Shown: piece by piece, positions 28,510-37,433 of the stretch
Numbering within the stretch: the stretch's first letter is position 1
Layout of the letters: every line of letters begins with the position of its first letter
From: Mesorhizobium sp. B4-1-3
GTDB lineage: Bacteria > Pseudomonadota > Alphaproteobacteria > Rhizobiales > Rhizobiaceae
Direction: 5' to 3'
Assembly: GCF_006439355.1 (NCBI RefSeq)
Contig: NZ_VFTG01000003.1
Coordinates: 1-64,000 of the forward strand
DNA: 64,000 nt
The notes under the pieces: generated by a model
Databases searched by the model: none
What the model saw: the letters and a program-made list of their open reading frames with translations, nothing else
Told to the model about the DNA's origin: nothing
Program-made: the position numbers and the translations under genes

Positions 28510-29121
28510 TCACTCCGCCGGCTGCAGCCCGCCAGACAGGGCGAGATCGGCCTCCTCCGGCAACTGGCCGGCCAGGGCGGCGGCGAACTGCTTCTGGTCG
28601 AGCTCGCCTTCCCAGCGCGCCACGACGATGGTCGCGACCGCGTTGCCGACGAAGTTGGTGAGCGCACGGCATTCCGACATGAAGCGGTCGACGCCGAGGA
28701 TCAACGCCATGCCGGCGACCGGCACCGAGGGCACCACCGAGAGCGTGGCGGCCAGGGTGATGAAGCCGGCGCCGGTGATGCCTGCGGCGCCCTTGGAGCT
28801 CAGCATGGCGACGAGCAAAAGCAGGATCTGGTCGCCGAAGGTGAGCGGCGTGTCGGTCGCCTGGGCGATGAACAGCGCGGCCAACGTCATGTAGATATTG
28901 GTGCCGTCGAGATTGAAGGAATAGCCTGTCGGGATCACAAGACCGACGACCGAGCGGTTGCAGCTGGCGCGCTCCATCTTGGCCATCAGGCCTGGAAGTG
29001 CGACTTCCGACGACGAGGTGCCGAGCACCAGGAGCAGCTCTTCGTTGGTGTAGCGGATCAGCGCCAGGATGGAGAAGCCGTTGTACCATGCGACGGCGCC
29101 GAGCACGACGAGCACGAAGGA
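28510..29121 (-). pseudogene. dctA: Truncated dctA: C-terminal half of C4-dicarboxylate transporter
   Basis: About 200 codons matching the second half of DctA. They run from [16 protein letters not shown] through [42 protein letters not shown] and [17 protein letters not shown] to the normal C-terminus. The first half (about 230 residues, with the start and early helices) is absent. The sequence breaks off near 29121, exactly where a piece of dctD begins on the opposite strand. The remaining sequence is well conserved, so the deletion may be recent. An in-frame ATG just before it only yields junk leader residues. Confidence 0.88.
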
Positions 29122-29125
29122 GCAT

Positions 29126-29406
29126 GACTGGCCGGGCATTGTGCGCGAGCTCGCCCATTTCGCCGAACGCTTCGTGCGCGGGCTCGACAATGTCGGCGAA
29201 ACGCCCTCCCCTGCGGCAATGGAAAGCGATGCCGCGATGCCGTTGCCCGAACGGCTCGATCGCTACGAGGCCAAGATCATCCGCGAGACACTTGGTCGCA
29301 ACGACGGCGACGTGCGCCGCACCATCGAGGCGCTCGGCATCCCCGCAAGACCTTCTACGACAAGCTCAAGCGGCACGGCATCGTGCGCAGCGATTTTTCC
29401 AGGTAG
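29126..29406 (+). pseudogene. dctD: Truncated and frameshifted dctD: C-terminal end of the response regulator
   Basis: From 29126 the frame reads [20 protein letters not shown], then [20 protein letters not shown] and GGDVR-type sequence ending in EALGIP. This is the tail of the sigma-54 activator DctD, covering the end of the AAA domain (usual NVREL is IVREL) and the Fis-type HTH. Near 29344 one base is missing; in the next frame the HTH resumes as [20 protein letters not shown] and stops at 29406. The receiver and most of the AAA domain are gone. Confidence 0.85.
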
Positions 29407-29422
29407 ATCAAGGCCGGAGATG

Positions 29423-29468
29423 AGCATGATGCCGTCCGCAAACGCTTCACACCTTTCGGCATCATGCT
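29423..29468. repeat. Palindromic repeat, CATGATGCCG-arm type
   Basis: The arms AGCATGATGCCG and CGGCATCATGCT form a perfect 12-bp stem around a loop with GTCCGCAAACGCTTCACACCTTT in part. It belongs to the same loop family (consensus AAACCGCTnCACACTTTT) as copies at 44.0, 45.2, 48.7, 53.0 and 62.6 kb. Confidence 0.75.
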
Positions 29469-29619
29469 GTGGGAACCGCAACGCCGCTACCGCCGTTGAA
29501 GCTGACCGGAAAACCGTGGCACGCGGGCATCAGCCGGGCGGCGAATGCATCGCAGGGGCGGCTTTGCCGGGTTGCGCTCGGCTGGCGTTGATGGTTTGTT
29601 GCCGCCCAGCGGAGAACCA

Positions 29620-29967
29620 ATGATGCGCGAATCCCTCGGTCAAGACGAATACGGCTCGACCAGCCCCTTCGACCCGGACGACCTGCCCAATCTCAATGCG
29701 ATGGGACCGGCGATGGGCGGCGGCAACGACTTCGAAAAATACGCAGTCGCCGTCATCATCGTCTTCGGCGCGCTGATCATCGGCGGCCTGATGGCCGCCT
29801 CGATGTCCTTCGGCCATCGCAACGGCTTCCTGTTCGCGCTCGGAGGCGCCACGGCGGCCTGGATTTCCGGCAATGCGCTGTTGCTCGACCGGCCGCGCAT
29901 CTATGCCCTGTTCGTCGCCATCGCCGCCGTCATGCTGATCGCCTCGACCATCACGCTGGTGACCTGA
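29620..29967 (+). CDS. Small integral membrane protein, unknown function
   Basis: A 115-residue protein with an acidic, Gly/Pro-rich N-terminus ([12 protein letters not shown]) and three hydrophobic segments ([20 protein letters not shown], the [20 protein letters not shown] stretch and [18 protein letters not shown]). GGAGAA precedes the ATGATG start. It converges with ggt, four bases apart. No family recognised; it may be membrane-associated with the neighbouring periplasmic GGT, but nothing shows this. Confidence 0.65.
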   Translation: MMRESLGQDEYGSTSPFDPDDLPNLNAMGPAMGGGNDFEKYAVAVIIVFGALIIGGLMAASMSFGHRNGFLFALGGATAAWISGNALLLDRPRIYALFVAIAAVMLIASTITLVT

Positions 29968-29971
29968 TCAA

Positions 29972-31711
29972 TTAATATCCCAACGCCTCGCCGACAGCCG
30001 CGCGGCTGTCTATGGCGCCATTGTAGCGGGCGCCGCCGCCCTTCTCGATCTCGCTGAGGCTCTTGCCGCCGACAAGGATGCCCGCTGCCTGCCCCCAGGT
30101 CTGGTCGCTCAAGTCGAGGTGGTAGCCCATGCCGGCAAGCAGCCGCTCCGTGTCCGGCGACAGCCCGAAAGGCTCGACATAGATCGTGTCCGGCAGCCAT
30201 TGATGGTGGATCCGCGGCGCGTCGATCGCTTGTTGGATATCCATGCCGTGATCGATGACGTTGACGATTGCCTCCAGCGTGATGGTGATGATGCGCGAGC
30301 CGCCCGGACTGCCGATGACCATGAACGGCTTGCCGTCCCTCGTCACGATCGTCGGGCTCATCGAGGACAAGGGTGTCTTCCTCGGCTGGATGGCGTTGGC
30401 CTCGCCCTGGACCAGGCCGTAGAGGTTCGGCACGCCGGGCTTCTGGGTGAAATCGTCCATCTCGTTGTTGAGCAGGATGCCGGTGCCGTCGGCGACGACG
30501 CCGGCGCCGAAGGAGCCGTTGAGCGTATAGGTGACCGCCACCGCGTTGCCGTCCTTGTCGATGATCGAGTAATGCGTGGTTTCCTTGGACTCGCCGAAGC
30601 CTTTCGGCATCAGGTCCTTCGATATGCCGGCGCGGAACGGGTCGATCTTGTCGCGGATCTCCTTGGCATAGCCCTTGTCGAGCAGCTTCGAGACGGGGTT
30701 GTCGACGAAATCCGGATCGCCCAGCGCCGAATTGCGGTCGACATAGGCATGGCGCATGGCCTCGACCATGACATGGACCGTCTCGGCCGATCCGGCGCCG
30801 AGATAGGACAGCGGATAGCCTTCGAGCACGTTGAGGATTTCGCAGATGATGACGCCGCCCGAACTCGGCGGCGGCGAGGAGATGATCTCGTAGCCGCGAT
30901 AGGAACAGGTCACCGGCTTCAATTCGCGCACCGCGTATTGCTCGAAATCGCCCTTGGCGAGGATGCCGCCCTTGGCGGCGCTTGCCTTGACGATGGCATC
31001 GGCAATCGCCCCCTTGTAGAAGGCATCCGGCCCCTTTTCCGAGATCGCAGACAGCGAGGCGGCGAGGTCAGGCTGAACCAGCGTCTCGCCGATGACGTAG
31101 GGCTTGCCGTCGTTTTTCAGGAAGATGGCGGCCGCCGCCGGGTCCTTCGCCAGCCGGTCGGCGCTGTCGGCCAACGATGCGGCGTCGCCCTGGTTGAGGA
31201 CGAAGCCGTCCCTGGCATAGGCAATCGCCGGCGCCATCAGGTCCTGTCTCGAGAGCGTGCCGTATTTCTCGCGCGCCATCTCGAAGCCGGCGACCGAGCC
31301 AGGCACACCGACCGCGAGATAGCCGTCAAGGCTGGCGCCCTTCACCGGATTGCCGTCCTTGTCGAGATACATGGTTTTTGTGGCTGCAAGCGGCGCGCGC
31401 TCGCGGAAATCGAGGAAGGCCGTGCGGCCGTCCTTCATGCGCACGGTCATGAAACCGCCGCCGCCGATATTGCCGGCAGTGGGGTAGACCACGGCAAGCG
31501 CATAGCCGACGGCAACCGCGGCATCGACCGCGTTGCCGCCTTTCTTCAGCACGTCGACGCCGACTTCCGTGGCAAGGTGCTGGGCCGTCACCACCATGCC
31601 GTGCTCGCCCTTGGCCGGAGCGGGCGACGCGGCGAAAGCGATGGTCGGCGGCGTGATGCTAAGTGCAAGCGAAAGGGTAACGCGGATCAGCGTCCGACGG
31701 GTCAAGGGCAT
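29972..31711 (-). CDS. ggt: Gamma-glutamyltransferase (GGT)
   Basis: A 579-residue Ntn-hydrolase precursor. The signal peptide MPLTRRTLIRVTLSLALS has twin arginines, so Tat export is possible. KETTHYSIIDKDGNAV contains the autocleavage Thr that becomes the nucleophile of the small subunit, and GSPGGSRIITI is the family GG substrate loop. The enzyme cleaves or transfers gamma-glutamyl groups from glutathione in the periplasm. ATG 31711 is used; an upstream ATG at 31759 would put 16 residues before the signal. Confidence 0.92.
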   Translation of the reverse strand: MPLTRRTLIRVTLSLALSITPPTIAFAASPAPAKGEHGMVVTAQHLATEVGVDVLKKGGNAVDAAVAVGYALAVVYPTAGNIGGGGFMTVRMKDGRTAFLDFRERAPLAATKTMYLDKDGNPVKGASLDGYLAVGVPGSVAGFEMAREKYGTLSRQDLMAPAIAYARDGFVLNQGDAASLADSADRLAKDPAAAAIFLKNDGKPYVIGETLVQPDLAASLSAISEKGPDAFYKGAIADAIVKASAAKGGILAKGDFEQYAVRELKPVTCSYRGYEIISSPPPSSGGVIICEILNVLEGYPLSYLGAGSAETVHVMVEAMRHAYVDRNSALGDPDFVDNPVSKLLDKGYAKEIRDKIDPFRAGISKDLMPKGFGESKETTHYSIIDKDGNAVAVTYTLNGSFGAGVVADGTGILLNNEMDDFTQKPGVPNLYGLVQGEANAIQPRKTPLSSMSPTIVTRDGKPFMVIGSPGGSRIITITLEAIVNVIDHGMDIQQAIDAPRIHHQWLPDTIYVEPFGLSPDTERLLAGMGYHLDLSDQTWGQAAGILVGGKSLSEIEKGGGARYNGAIDSRAAVGEALGY

Positions 31712-31810
31712 GGCGGTGCTCCTGGCGTTGGGGACACCTAGGAAAGACCGTGTCGACAAGCCTGTCCATCGCCAACGGCGCTGGACCAGATCAAATCAGA
31801 TATCCGCCTG

Positions 31811-33103
31811 TCAGACGATGCCGCCGCCACCACTCGCAACGGCCGGGCGCTCCGCAGCGACCTTCGCGCGATAGCCGGCCTCGCGATAGGCCGCGACCGG
31901 ATCGATGGCGCCGCCGGTCCCCAGCCGCGCCATCGCCAGGATCGGCTCGACATCGATGCGGTAGGCGGTTTTCAGCGTCTGCGTCGCCATCAGCGCGTCA
32001 TTGGCTTCCTGAAAAGCTTCCAGCGCCTTGCGGTCGACCAGCAGCGCCTGCGCATAGGCGCGCTGCACCTCGACCGCCGATAGCATCAGGCTTTCGATCG
32101 GATCGGTGACGTTGTGGCTCTGGTCGAGCATATGCGCGGGATTGAAGCCTTTGGCGCCTGAAAGCTCGGCATCGACCAGTTCGTTGAAGACGAGGAACAG
32201 CCTGTAGGGATCGATGGAGCCTGCATCGAGGTCGTCGTCGCCATATCTGGAATCGTTGAAGTGGAAGCCACCCAGCTTGCCGAACTGGATCAGCCGCGAC
32301 ACGATCATCTCGATGTTGACGTTGGGCGCGTGGTGGCCGAGGTCGACTAGACAGAAGGCCTTGTCGCCGAGTTCCCTGGCGATGATGTAATTCGTGCCCC
32401 AGTCCTGGACGACGGTGGAATAGAAGGCCGGCTCATACATCTTGTGCTCGGTGAACAGCCGCCAGTCGTCCGGCAGGCCGGCATAGATTTCGCGCATAGC
32501 GTCGAGATAGCGCTCGAAGGCCTTTGCGAAATTGACCTGGCCGGGGAAGTTCGAGCCGTCGCCGATCCACACCGTCAGCGCCTTGGAGCCGAGAGTGTTG
32601 CCGATCTCGATGCATTCGAGATTGTGCTCGACCGCCTGCCGGCGCGTGCCGGCGTCGGCATGCGACAGCGAGCCGAATTTGTAGGACAGCTTCTGGTCCC
32701 TTGCGTCGGAGAAGGTGTTCGAATTCATGGCATCGAAGCCGAGGCCGAAGCGGGACGCCGCCTGCTTCAGCCGGTTCGGATCGGCCTTGTCCCACGGGAT
32801 GTGCAGCGAGACGGTCGGCGTCGCCTGCGTCAACTGGGCAATGACGGCGCAGTCCTCGATCTTGTCGAAGATGTCGCGCGGCTCGCCGGCGCCCGGAAAG
32901 CGGGCGAAGCGCGTGCCGCCGGTGCCGACGCCCCAGGATGGAATCGCGACGCCGAATTTCTCGACCTTGTCGCGGATCGCGTCGATGGCAATGCCGCGGC
33001 GGTCGAGGCGTTCACCGAGCGAGGCGTAGTCGCGCTCAAGGTCGGGTTTGCGCGCGGCGTTGCTCTTTTCGATGACGTCAGCCGAGATGATCGATTCGGA
33101 CAC
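31811..33103 (-). CDS. rhaI: L-rhamnose isomerase RhaI
   Basis: A 430-residue TIM-barrel sugar isomerase of the rhizobial/Pseudomonas RhaI type. TVSLHIPWD, FTEHKMYEPAFYSTVVQDWGTN, CLVDLGHHAPNVNIE and GGFHFNDSRYGDDDLDAGSI carry the metal-binding Glu, Asp and His residues. It converts L-rhamnose to L-rhamnulose. It lies downstream of rhaD on the same strand, separated by a hairpin element; together they form the rhaDI operon that diverges from rhaRSTPQUK. Confidence 0.94.
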   Translation of the reverse strand: MSESIISADVIEKSNAARKPDLERDYASLGERLDRRGIAIDAIRDKVEKFGVAIPSWGVGTGGTRFARFPGAGEPRDIFDKIEDCAVIAQLTQATPTVSLHIPWDKADPNRLKQAASRFGLGFDAMNSNTFSDARDQKLSYKFGSLSHADAGTRRQAVEHNLECIEIGNTLGSKALTVWIGDGSNFPGQVNFAKAFERYLDAMREIYAGLPDDWRLFTEHKMYEPAFYSTVVQDWGTNYIIARELGDKAFCLVDLGHHAPNVNIEMIVSRLIQFGKLGGFHFNDSRYGDDDLDAGSIDPYRLFLVFNELVDAELSGAKGFNPAHMLDQSHNVTDPIESLMLSAVEVQRAYAQALLVDRKALEAFQEANDALMATQTLKTAYRIDVEPILAMARLGTGGAIDPVAAYREAGYRAKVAAERPAVASGGGGIV

Positions 33104-33130
33104 TGCAATTCCTCCCAGTACTCATTTGGC

Positions 33131-33186
33131 TGGCGCCGCCCCTCATCCGCCCTTCGGGCACCTTCTCCCCGTAAACGGGGAGAAGG
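33131..33186. repeat. RIME-like hairpin in the rhaD-rhaI gap
   Basis: A perfect hairpin with arms CCTTCTCCCCG and CGGGGAGAAGG and loop TAAA (33161-33186), preceded by the companion segment GCCCCTCATCCGCCCTTCGG. It occupies nearly all of the gap between rhaD and rhaI and so must be transcribed within the operon. Confidence 0.75.
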
Positions 33187-33196
33187 GAAAGCGCAG

Positions 33197-35299
33197 CTAG
33201 CGCGTAAAGCTTTGCGCGTTGCCGGCGTCGACGTTGACGATGTTGCCGGTCGATTTGGCCGACATGTCGGAGGCGAAGAAGTAGATCGCTTCGGCGATGT
33301 CTTCCGGGAAAACCGAGCGCTTCAGCATCGAGCGCGAGCGGTAATGCTCCTCTAGGTCGTCGGTCGACATCTTGTAGGCCGCGGCGCGCTGTTCCTTCCA
33401 CTCGCCGGTCCAGATCTTGGAACCGCGCAGGACGGCGTCCGGATTGACGACGTTGACCCTGATCTGCGCTTCCGCGCCCTCCAGCGCCAGGCAGCGGGCA
33501 AGATGAATCTCGGCGGCCTTGGCCGTGCAATAGGCGGACGCGTTCGGCGAGGCGGCGAGCCCGTTCTTGGAAGCGACGAAGACGACGTTGCCGCCGATCT
33601 TCTGGGCGCGGAACAGGCGGAAGGCCTCGCGCGAGACCAGGAAATAGCCGGTGGACAGGATGTCCATGTTCTTGTTCCACAACGCCAGCGTCGTCTCCTC
33701 GATCGGCGCCGAGGAGGCGAGGCCGGCATTCGACACAAGAATGTCGATGCCGCCGAACTCGACCGCCGTTTCGGCGAAGCCCGAAAGCACTTGGTTCTCG
33801 GAGGTAACATCGATCCGCACCGGACGGACAAAGTCTTTGCCGAACGCCCTCGACAGCTCTTCATTGGCGCTGGCCAAAGCCGCATCGTCTATATCGGCAA
33901 GCACCACGCAAGCGCCTTCGCGCAGCAGCCGGTTGGCGGTGGCGCGGCCGATGCCGCCGGCGCCGCCGGTGACCAAGGCGATCTGGCCGGCTAGAGCCTT
34001 CGGCTTCGGCAGGCGCTGGAGCTTGGCCTCCTCGAGTTGCCAGTACTCAATGTCGAAGGCTTCCTGTGCGGGCAGGCCGACATAGGACGAGACCGTCGAG
34101 GCGCCGCGCATGACGTTGATGGCGTTAACATAGAACTCGCCCGAGATGCGCGCTGTCGCCTTGTCACCGGCGAAGGTGAACATGCCGACGCCGGGCATCA
34201 GATAGACGACCGCATTGGGATCGCGGATGGCGGGCGAGTCCGCATGCTTGCAGGCATCGTAGTAAGCCTGGTAGCCGACGCGGTATTCGGCGACGTCGTC
34301 GGCCAGCCGCGCGATGACGGCGTCGACATCCGGCTTTGCCGGATCGAACTCGATGACCAGCGGCCGGATCTTGGTGCGCAGGAAATGATCGGGACAGGAG
34401 GTGCCAAGTGCGGCCAGCGGGCGCAGGTCCTTCGAATTGACGAATTCGAGCACAGCCGGCTGGTCGTCGAAATGGCCGAGCTTGTGGCTTTTCTCGGATA
34501 TCAGGCCGCGGATGCGCGGCATCAGCTTGGCGGCGATGGCGCGGCGCGCCGGTGCGTCGAGCGCCTTCACCGCCTCGCCGCCGAAGATCGCCTTGCCTTG
34601 CGACTTGCGCTCGAACCAGTCGATCGCCTGGTTGATCACCGAGATCGTCGTCTCGTAGCACTCCTTCGGCGTGTCGCCCCAGGTGAACAGGCCATGGCTT
34701 TCGAGCACGACGCCCTTGGCCTCGGGGTTTTCGAGGCAAAATTTCTCCAGCCACAGGCCGAACTCGAAGCCCGGCCGCTTCCACGGCAGCCAGCCGATGG
34801 CGTCGCCGTAGATTTCCTTGGTGATCGCCTTGGAGTCCTTGGCCGCGGCAATGGCGATGATGGCGTCGGGATGCATGTGGTCGACATGAGGCTTCGGCAC
34901 GAAAGCGTGCAGCGGCGTGTCGATCGAGGCCGCGCGCGGATTGAGGTTGAAGGTGCAGTGGGGCAGGTAGCCCACCATCTCATCCTCGTGCTCGACCCCG
35001 CGATAGAGACCCTTCAGGGCGCGCAGCTTGTCCATATAGAGGGTGGCGAAACCGTCCAACTTGATCGAGGCGCTGTCGCCGCCCGAGCCCTTGACCCACA
35101 GGACTTCAACCTCCTCGCCGGTCAGCGGGTCTTTCTGCCAGACCTTGGACGAGGTGTTGCCGCCGCCGTAATTGGTGACGCGCTTGTCGGAACCCAACGT
35201 GTTCGAGCGATAGACCAGGAGCTCGGGGCCGCTCATCCCTTCGGCTTTTGCATCGTCCCAAAGGTTGGCGAGGCGCGAGCCGGAGCGCTTGTCGAGCAT
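33197..35299 (-). CDS. rhaD: RhaD: bifunctional rhamnulose aldolase / short-chain dehydrogenase
   Basis: A 700-residue fusion. Residues 1 to about 400 are a class II aldolase domain (TNYGGGNTSSK, EDEMVGYLPHC, DHMHPDAIIAIAA, GLFTWGDTPKECYE). From about 435 an SDR begins with VTGGAGGIGRAT and contains SNAGLASSAPIEE and SAYCTAKAAE (Tyr and Lys). It splits rhamnulose-1-phosphate into DHAP and L-lactaldehyde, and the SDR half oxidises lactaldehyde. It is the first gene of the leftward rha operon, facing a 189-bp operator-rich region. Confidence 0.94.
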   Translation of the reverse strand: MLDKRSGSRLANLWDDAKAEGMSGPELLVYRSNTLGSDKRVTNYGGGNTSSKVWQKDPLTGEEVEVLWVKGSGGDSASIKLDGFATLYMDKLRALKGLYRGVEHEDEMVGYLPHCTFNLNPRAASIDTPLHAFVPKPHVDHMHPDAIIAIAAAKDSKAITKEIYGDAIGWLPWKRPGFEFGLWLEKFCLENPEAKGVVLESHGLFTWGDTPKECYETTISVINQAIDWFERKSQGKAIFGGEAVKALDAPARRAIAAKLMPRIRGLISEKSHKLGHFDDQPAVLEFVNSKDLRPLAALGTSCPDHFLRTKIRPLVIEFDPAKPDVDAVIARLADDVAEYRVGYQAYYDACKHADSPAIRDPNAVVYLMPGVGMFTFAGDKATARISGEFYVNAINVMRGASTVSSYVGLPAQEAFDIEYWQLEEAKLQRLPKPKALAGQIALVTGGAGGIGRATANRLLREGACVVLADIDDAALASANEELSRAFGKDFVRPVRIDVTSENQVLSGFAETAVEFGGIDILVSNAGLASSAPIEETTLALWNKNMDILSTGYFLVSREAFRLFRAQKIGGNVVFVASKNGLAASPNASAYCTAKAAEIHLARCLALEGAEAQIRVNVVNPDAVLRGSKIWTGEWKEQRAAAYKMSTDDLEEHYRSRSMLKRSVFPEDIAEAIYFFASDMSAKSTGNIVNVDAGNAQSFTR

Positions 35300-35373
35300 A
35301 GGTAATCCTCCCTCGGAGCGCGAACGCCGCGCTCCTCTTTTCTCGCCGCGAATGTCTACGCAAGCGCTCCACT

Positions 35374-35446
35374 TGTCAATCAGAAACGATCAATATCGAT
35401 CATATTGCATTGCACAATGAAAATATATGATCGGAAATGATTGACA
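35374..35446. promoter_or_regulatory. Nested inverted repeats with divergent -35 boxes between rhaD and rhaR
   Basis: TGTCAATCAGAAACGATCA (35374-35392) is mirrored by TGATCGGAAATGATTGACA (35428-35446), 17 of 19 positions matching. Inside lies a perfect pair CGATCATAT (35397-35405) and ATATGATCG (35425-35433). Each outer arm ends in TTGACA pointing outward toward rhaD or rhaR. Overlap of a large palindrome with both -35 boxes is what a repressor like RhaR (DeoR family) would need. Assignment is inference. Confidence 0.6.
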
Positions 35447-35488
35447 CTGCGCGTCTTCTAGTGCCTGATGCTCGAGCTGGGAGGAACC

Positions 35489-36298
35489 ATGCACGAAAAA
35501 GAGCGCCACAGGATCATTCTGTCCGCCGTCCAGGAAAAGCCTGTGGTGACGGTGCAGGAGATGGTCGAGCTGACGGACTCGTCCGAGGCGACGATCCGGC
35601 GCGACATCGCGGCGCTGCACGTCCAGAAGCGCCTGCGCCGGGTGCGCGGCGGCGCCGAAGCGATCTCGCCACCGCAATTCATCGGCCTTGCAGGCCGCCC
35701 CTTTTCCGTCAACGAGACGCTGAACGCCGCGCAGAAGCGGGCGATCGCGCGGGAAGCGGTCAACCTGTGCACAGACGGCGAGCCGATCATCATCAATGGC
35801 GGCACCACCACCTTCCAGATGGTGCATTTCCTGACCGGCCGCCGCATGCCGATCTTCACCAATTCCTTCCCGATCGCCGAGCACCTGCTCAAGCACTCGA
35901 AGAACACGGTGATGCTATCGGGCGGCACGATCTACCGCGAGCAGAACATCATCCTGTCGCCCTTCGACAATGACGTGACGCGCAATTTCTATGCGCGGCG
36001 CATGTTCATGGGCGCGCAAGGGCTGGGGCCGCTCGGGCTGATGGAAGGCGACCCGCTCTTGATCCAGGCGGAGCAGAAATTGATCGACCAGGCCGACGAG
36101 CTGGTGGTGCTGGTCGATTCCTCGAAATTCCGCATGCGCTCCAGCCTGATCCTGTGCGGGCTGTCGCGCATCGCGACCGTGATCACCGATGACGGCATCG
36201 AGGACCGCGAGGCCAAGATGCTGGAAACAGCGGGCGTGGCGCTGATCGTCGCCCGCAGACAGTCAAGCGACAAGGAAGAATCTTCACTGCAGGCCTGA
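35489..36298 (+). CDS. rhaR: RhaR, DeoR-family regulator of rhamnose genes
   Basis: A 269-residue DeoR repressor. The N-terminal wHTH is MVELTDSSEATIRRDIAAL, RVRGGAEAI is the family connector, and the C-terminal isomerase-like sensor domain has INGGTTTFQM, FTNSFPIAEHL and DSSKFRMRSS. ATG 35489 is chosen for its GGGAGGAACC ribosome site; a frame-open ATG at 35468 has none. In R. leguminosarum the homologue represses the rha genes. It is the first gene of rhaRSTPQUK. Confidence 0.9.
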   Translation: MHEKERHRIILSAVQEKPVVTVQEMVELTDSSEATIRRDIAALHVQKRLRRVRGGAEAISPPQFIGLAGRPFSVNETLNAAQKRAIAREAVNLCTDGEPIIINGGTTTFQMVHFLTGRRMPIFTNSFPIAEHLLKHSKNTVMLSGGTIYREQNIILSPFDNDVTRNFYARRMFMGAQGLGPLGLMEGDPLLIQAEQKLIDQADELVVLVDSSKFRMRSSLILCGLSRIATVITDDGIEDREAKMLETAGVALIVARRQSSDKEESSLQA

Positions 36299-36353
36299 GG
36301 GGAACTCGCGCCCGCAGCGGCGATGGAATGCAACGCTCAAGGGAGGATATTCG

Positions 36354-37349
36354 ATGAGCTTTTTGAAGAAACTGCTGGTTACGGCGGCCTTTTCCGCCGC
36401 CATGTTCGTGAATGCCGCCTATGCCGAGAACGTCAAGATCGCGCTGGTGGTGAAGTCGCTCGGCAACGGCTTCTTCGACGCCGCCAACAAGGGCGCCGAG
36501 GAAGCGGCCAAGGAATTGGGCGATGTCGACGTCATCTACACCGGCCCGACCAAGGCTACCGCCGAGGCGCAGATCGAAGTGATCAACTCGCTGATCGCGC
36601 AGAAGGTCAACGCCATTGCCGTGTCGGCCAATGACGCCGACGCGCTGGTGCCGGTGCTGAAGAAGGCGATGGAGCGCGGCATTACCGTGATCTCGTGGGA
36701 CTCCGGCGTCGCCAAGGAAGGCCGTCAGCTCCACCTCAACCCGTCCGACACCAACCTGATCGGCGAGACCATCATCAAGCTCGCCGCCGACTACCTGCCG
36801 GAAGGCGGCGATGTCGCGATCCTCTCGGCCTCCTCGACCGCGACCAACCAGAACGCCTGGATCGAAGCGGCCAAGAAGGTGCTGCCGGAGAAGTTCCCGA
36901 AGATCAAGCTGGTCGCCACCGTCTATGGCGATGACGACTCGGCCAAGAGCACCAACGAAGCCAAGGGCCTGTTGAAGTCCTATCCGAACCTCAAGGCGAT
37001 CATCGCGCCGACCACAGTTGGTGTTGTAGCGGCTGCGCAGGTCGTCACCGACGAGAACCTGATCGGCAAGGTCAATGTCACCGGTCTCGCGCTGCCGTCG
37101 GAGTTCAAGAGGTTCATCGACAACGGCGCGTCGCAAGCTGTTGCTCTCTGGAACCCGATCGACCTTGGCTATTCGGCGATCTACCTCGCCCATGACCTGG
37201 CCGTGAAGAAGGAAGAGGCCAAGCCCGGCGCCACGCTGTCGATTGGCCGCGTCGGCAAGGTGACGCTCGACGACACCAACTCGGCCGCGATGGCTCCGCC
37301 CTTCCAGTTCGACAAGACCAACATCGAGAAGTTCTCGAAGATCTATTGA
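36354..37349 (+). CDS. rhaS: Rhamnose ABC transporter substrate-binding protein RhaS
   Basis: A 331-residue periplasmic sugar-binding protein with a cleavable signal (LKKLLVTAAFSAAMFVNAAYA). The pentose-binding fold follows: IALVVKSLGNGFFDAANKG, ISWDSGVAKEGRQLHLNP, GDVAILSASSTATNQNAW. It delivers L-rhamnose to RhaP/RhaQ. A GGGAGG site precedes the ATG. The distance to rhaT is 84 bp and contains a strong stem-loop, a usual arrangement for high binding-protein expression. Confidence 0.93.
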   Translation: MSFLKKLLVTAAFSAAMFVNAAYAENVKIALVVKSLGNGFFDAANKGAEEAAKELGDVDVIYTGPTKATAEAQIEVINSLIAQKVNAIAVSANDADALVPVLKKAMERGITVISWDSGVAKEGRQLHLNPSDTNLIGETIIKLAADYLPEGGDVAILSASSTATNQNAWIEAAKKVLPEKFPKIKLVATVYGDDDSAKSTNEAKGLLKSYPNLKAIIAPTTVGVVAAAQVVTDENLIGKVNVTGLALPSEFKRFIDNGASQAVALWNPIDLGYSAIYLAHDLAVKKEEAKPGATLSIGRVGKVTLDDTNSAAMAPPFQFDKTNIEKFSKIY

Positions 37350-37370
37350 TCCTGGCCGACTCAAAGCTCG

Positions 37371-37396
37371 TGCGGCGGGACATTTGTCCCGCCGCA
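37371..37396 (+). promoter_or_regulatory. Stem-loop between rhaS and rhaT
   Basis: TGCGGCGGGACA (37371-37382) and TGTCCCGCCGCA (37385-37396) form a perfect 12-bp stem with a minimal loop. There is no long T run, so it probably protects the rhaS 3' end or partly attenuates transcription rather than ending it fully. Confidence 0.65.
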
Positions 37397-37433
37397 TCTT
37401 CAAGCGGACCTTCTTTCAGGGCCTGATACGGAT

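Noticed and set aside
28390..29127. 245-codon plus-strand frame across the dctA remnant
   Set aside because: Opposite strand of recognisable DctA sequence; repetitive His/Gly-rich composition.
30119..31741. 540-codon frame opposite ggt
   Set aside because: Complete overlap with a clear gamma-glutamyltransferase; no domain recognisable in it.
34037..35305. 422-codon frame opposite rhaD
   Set aside because: Antisense shadow of the rhaD aldolase domain.
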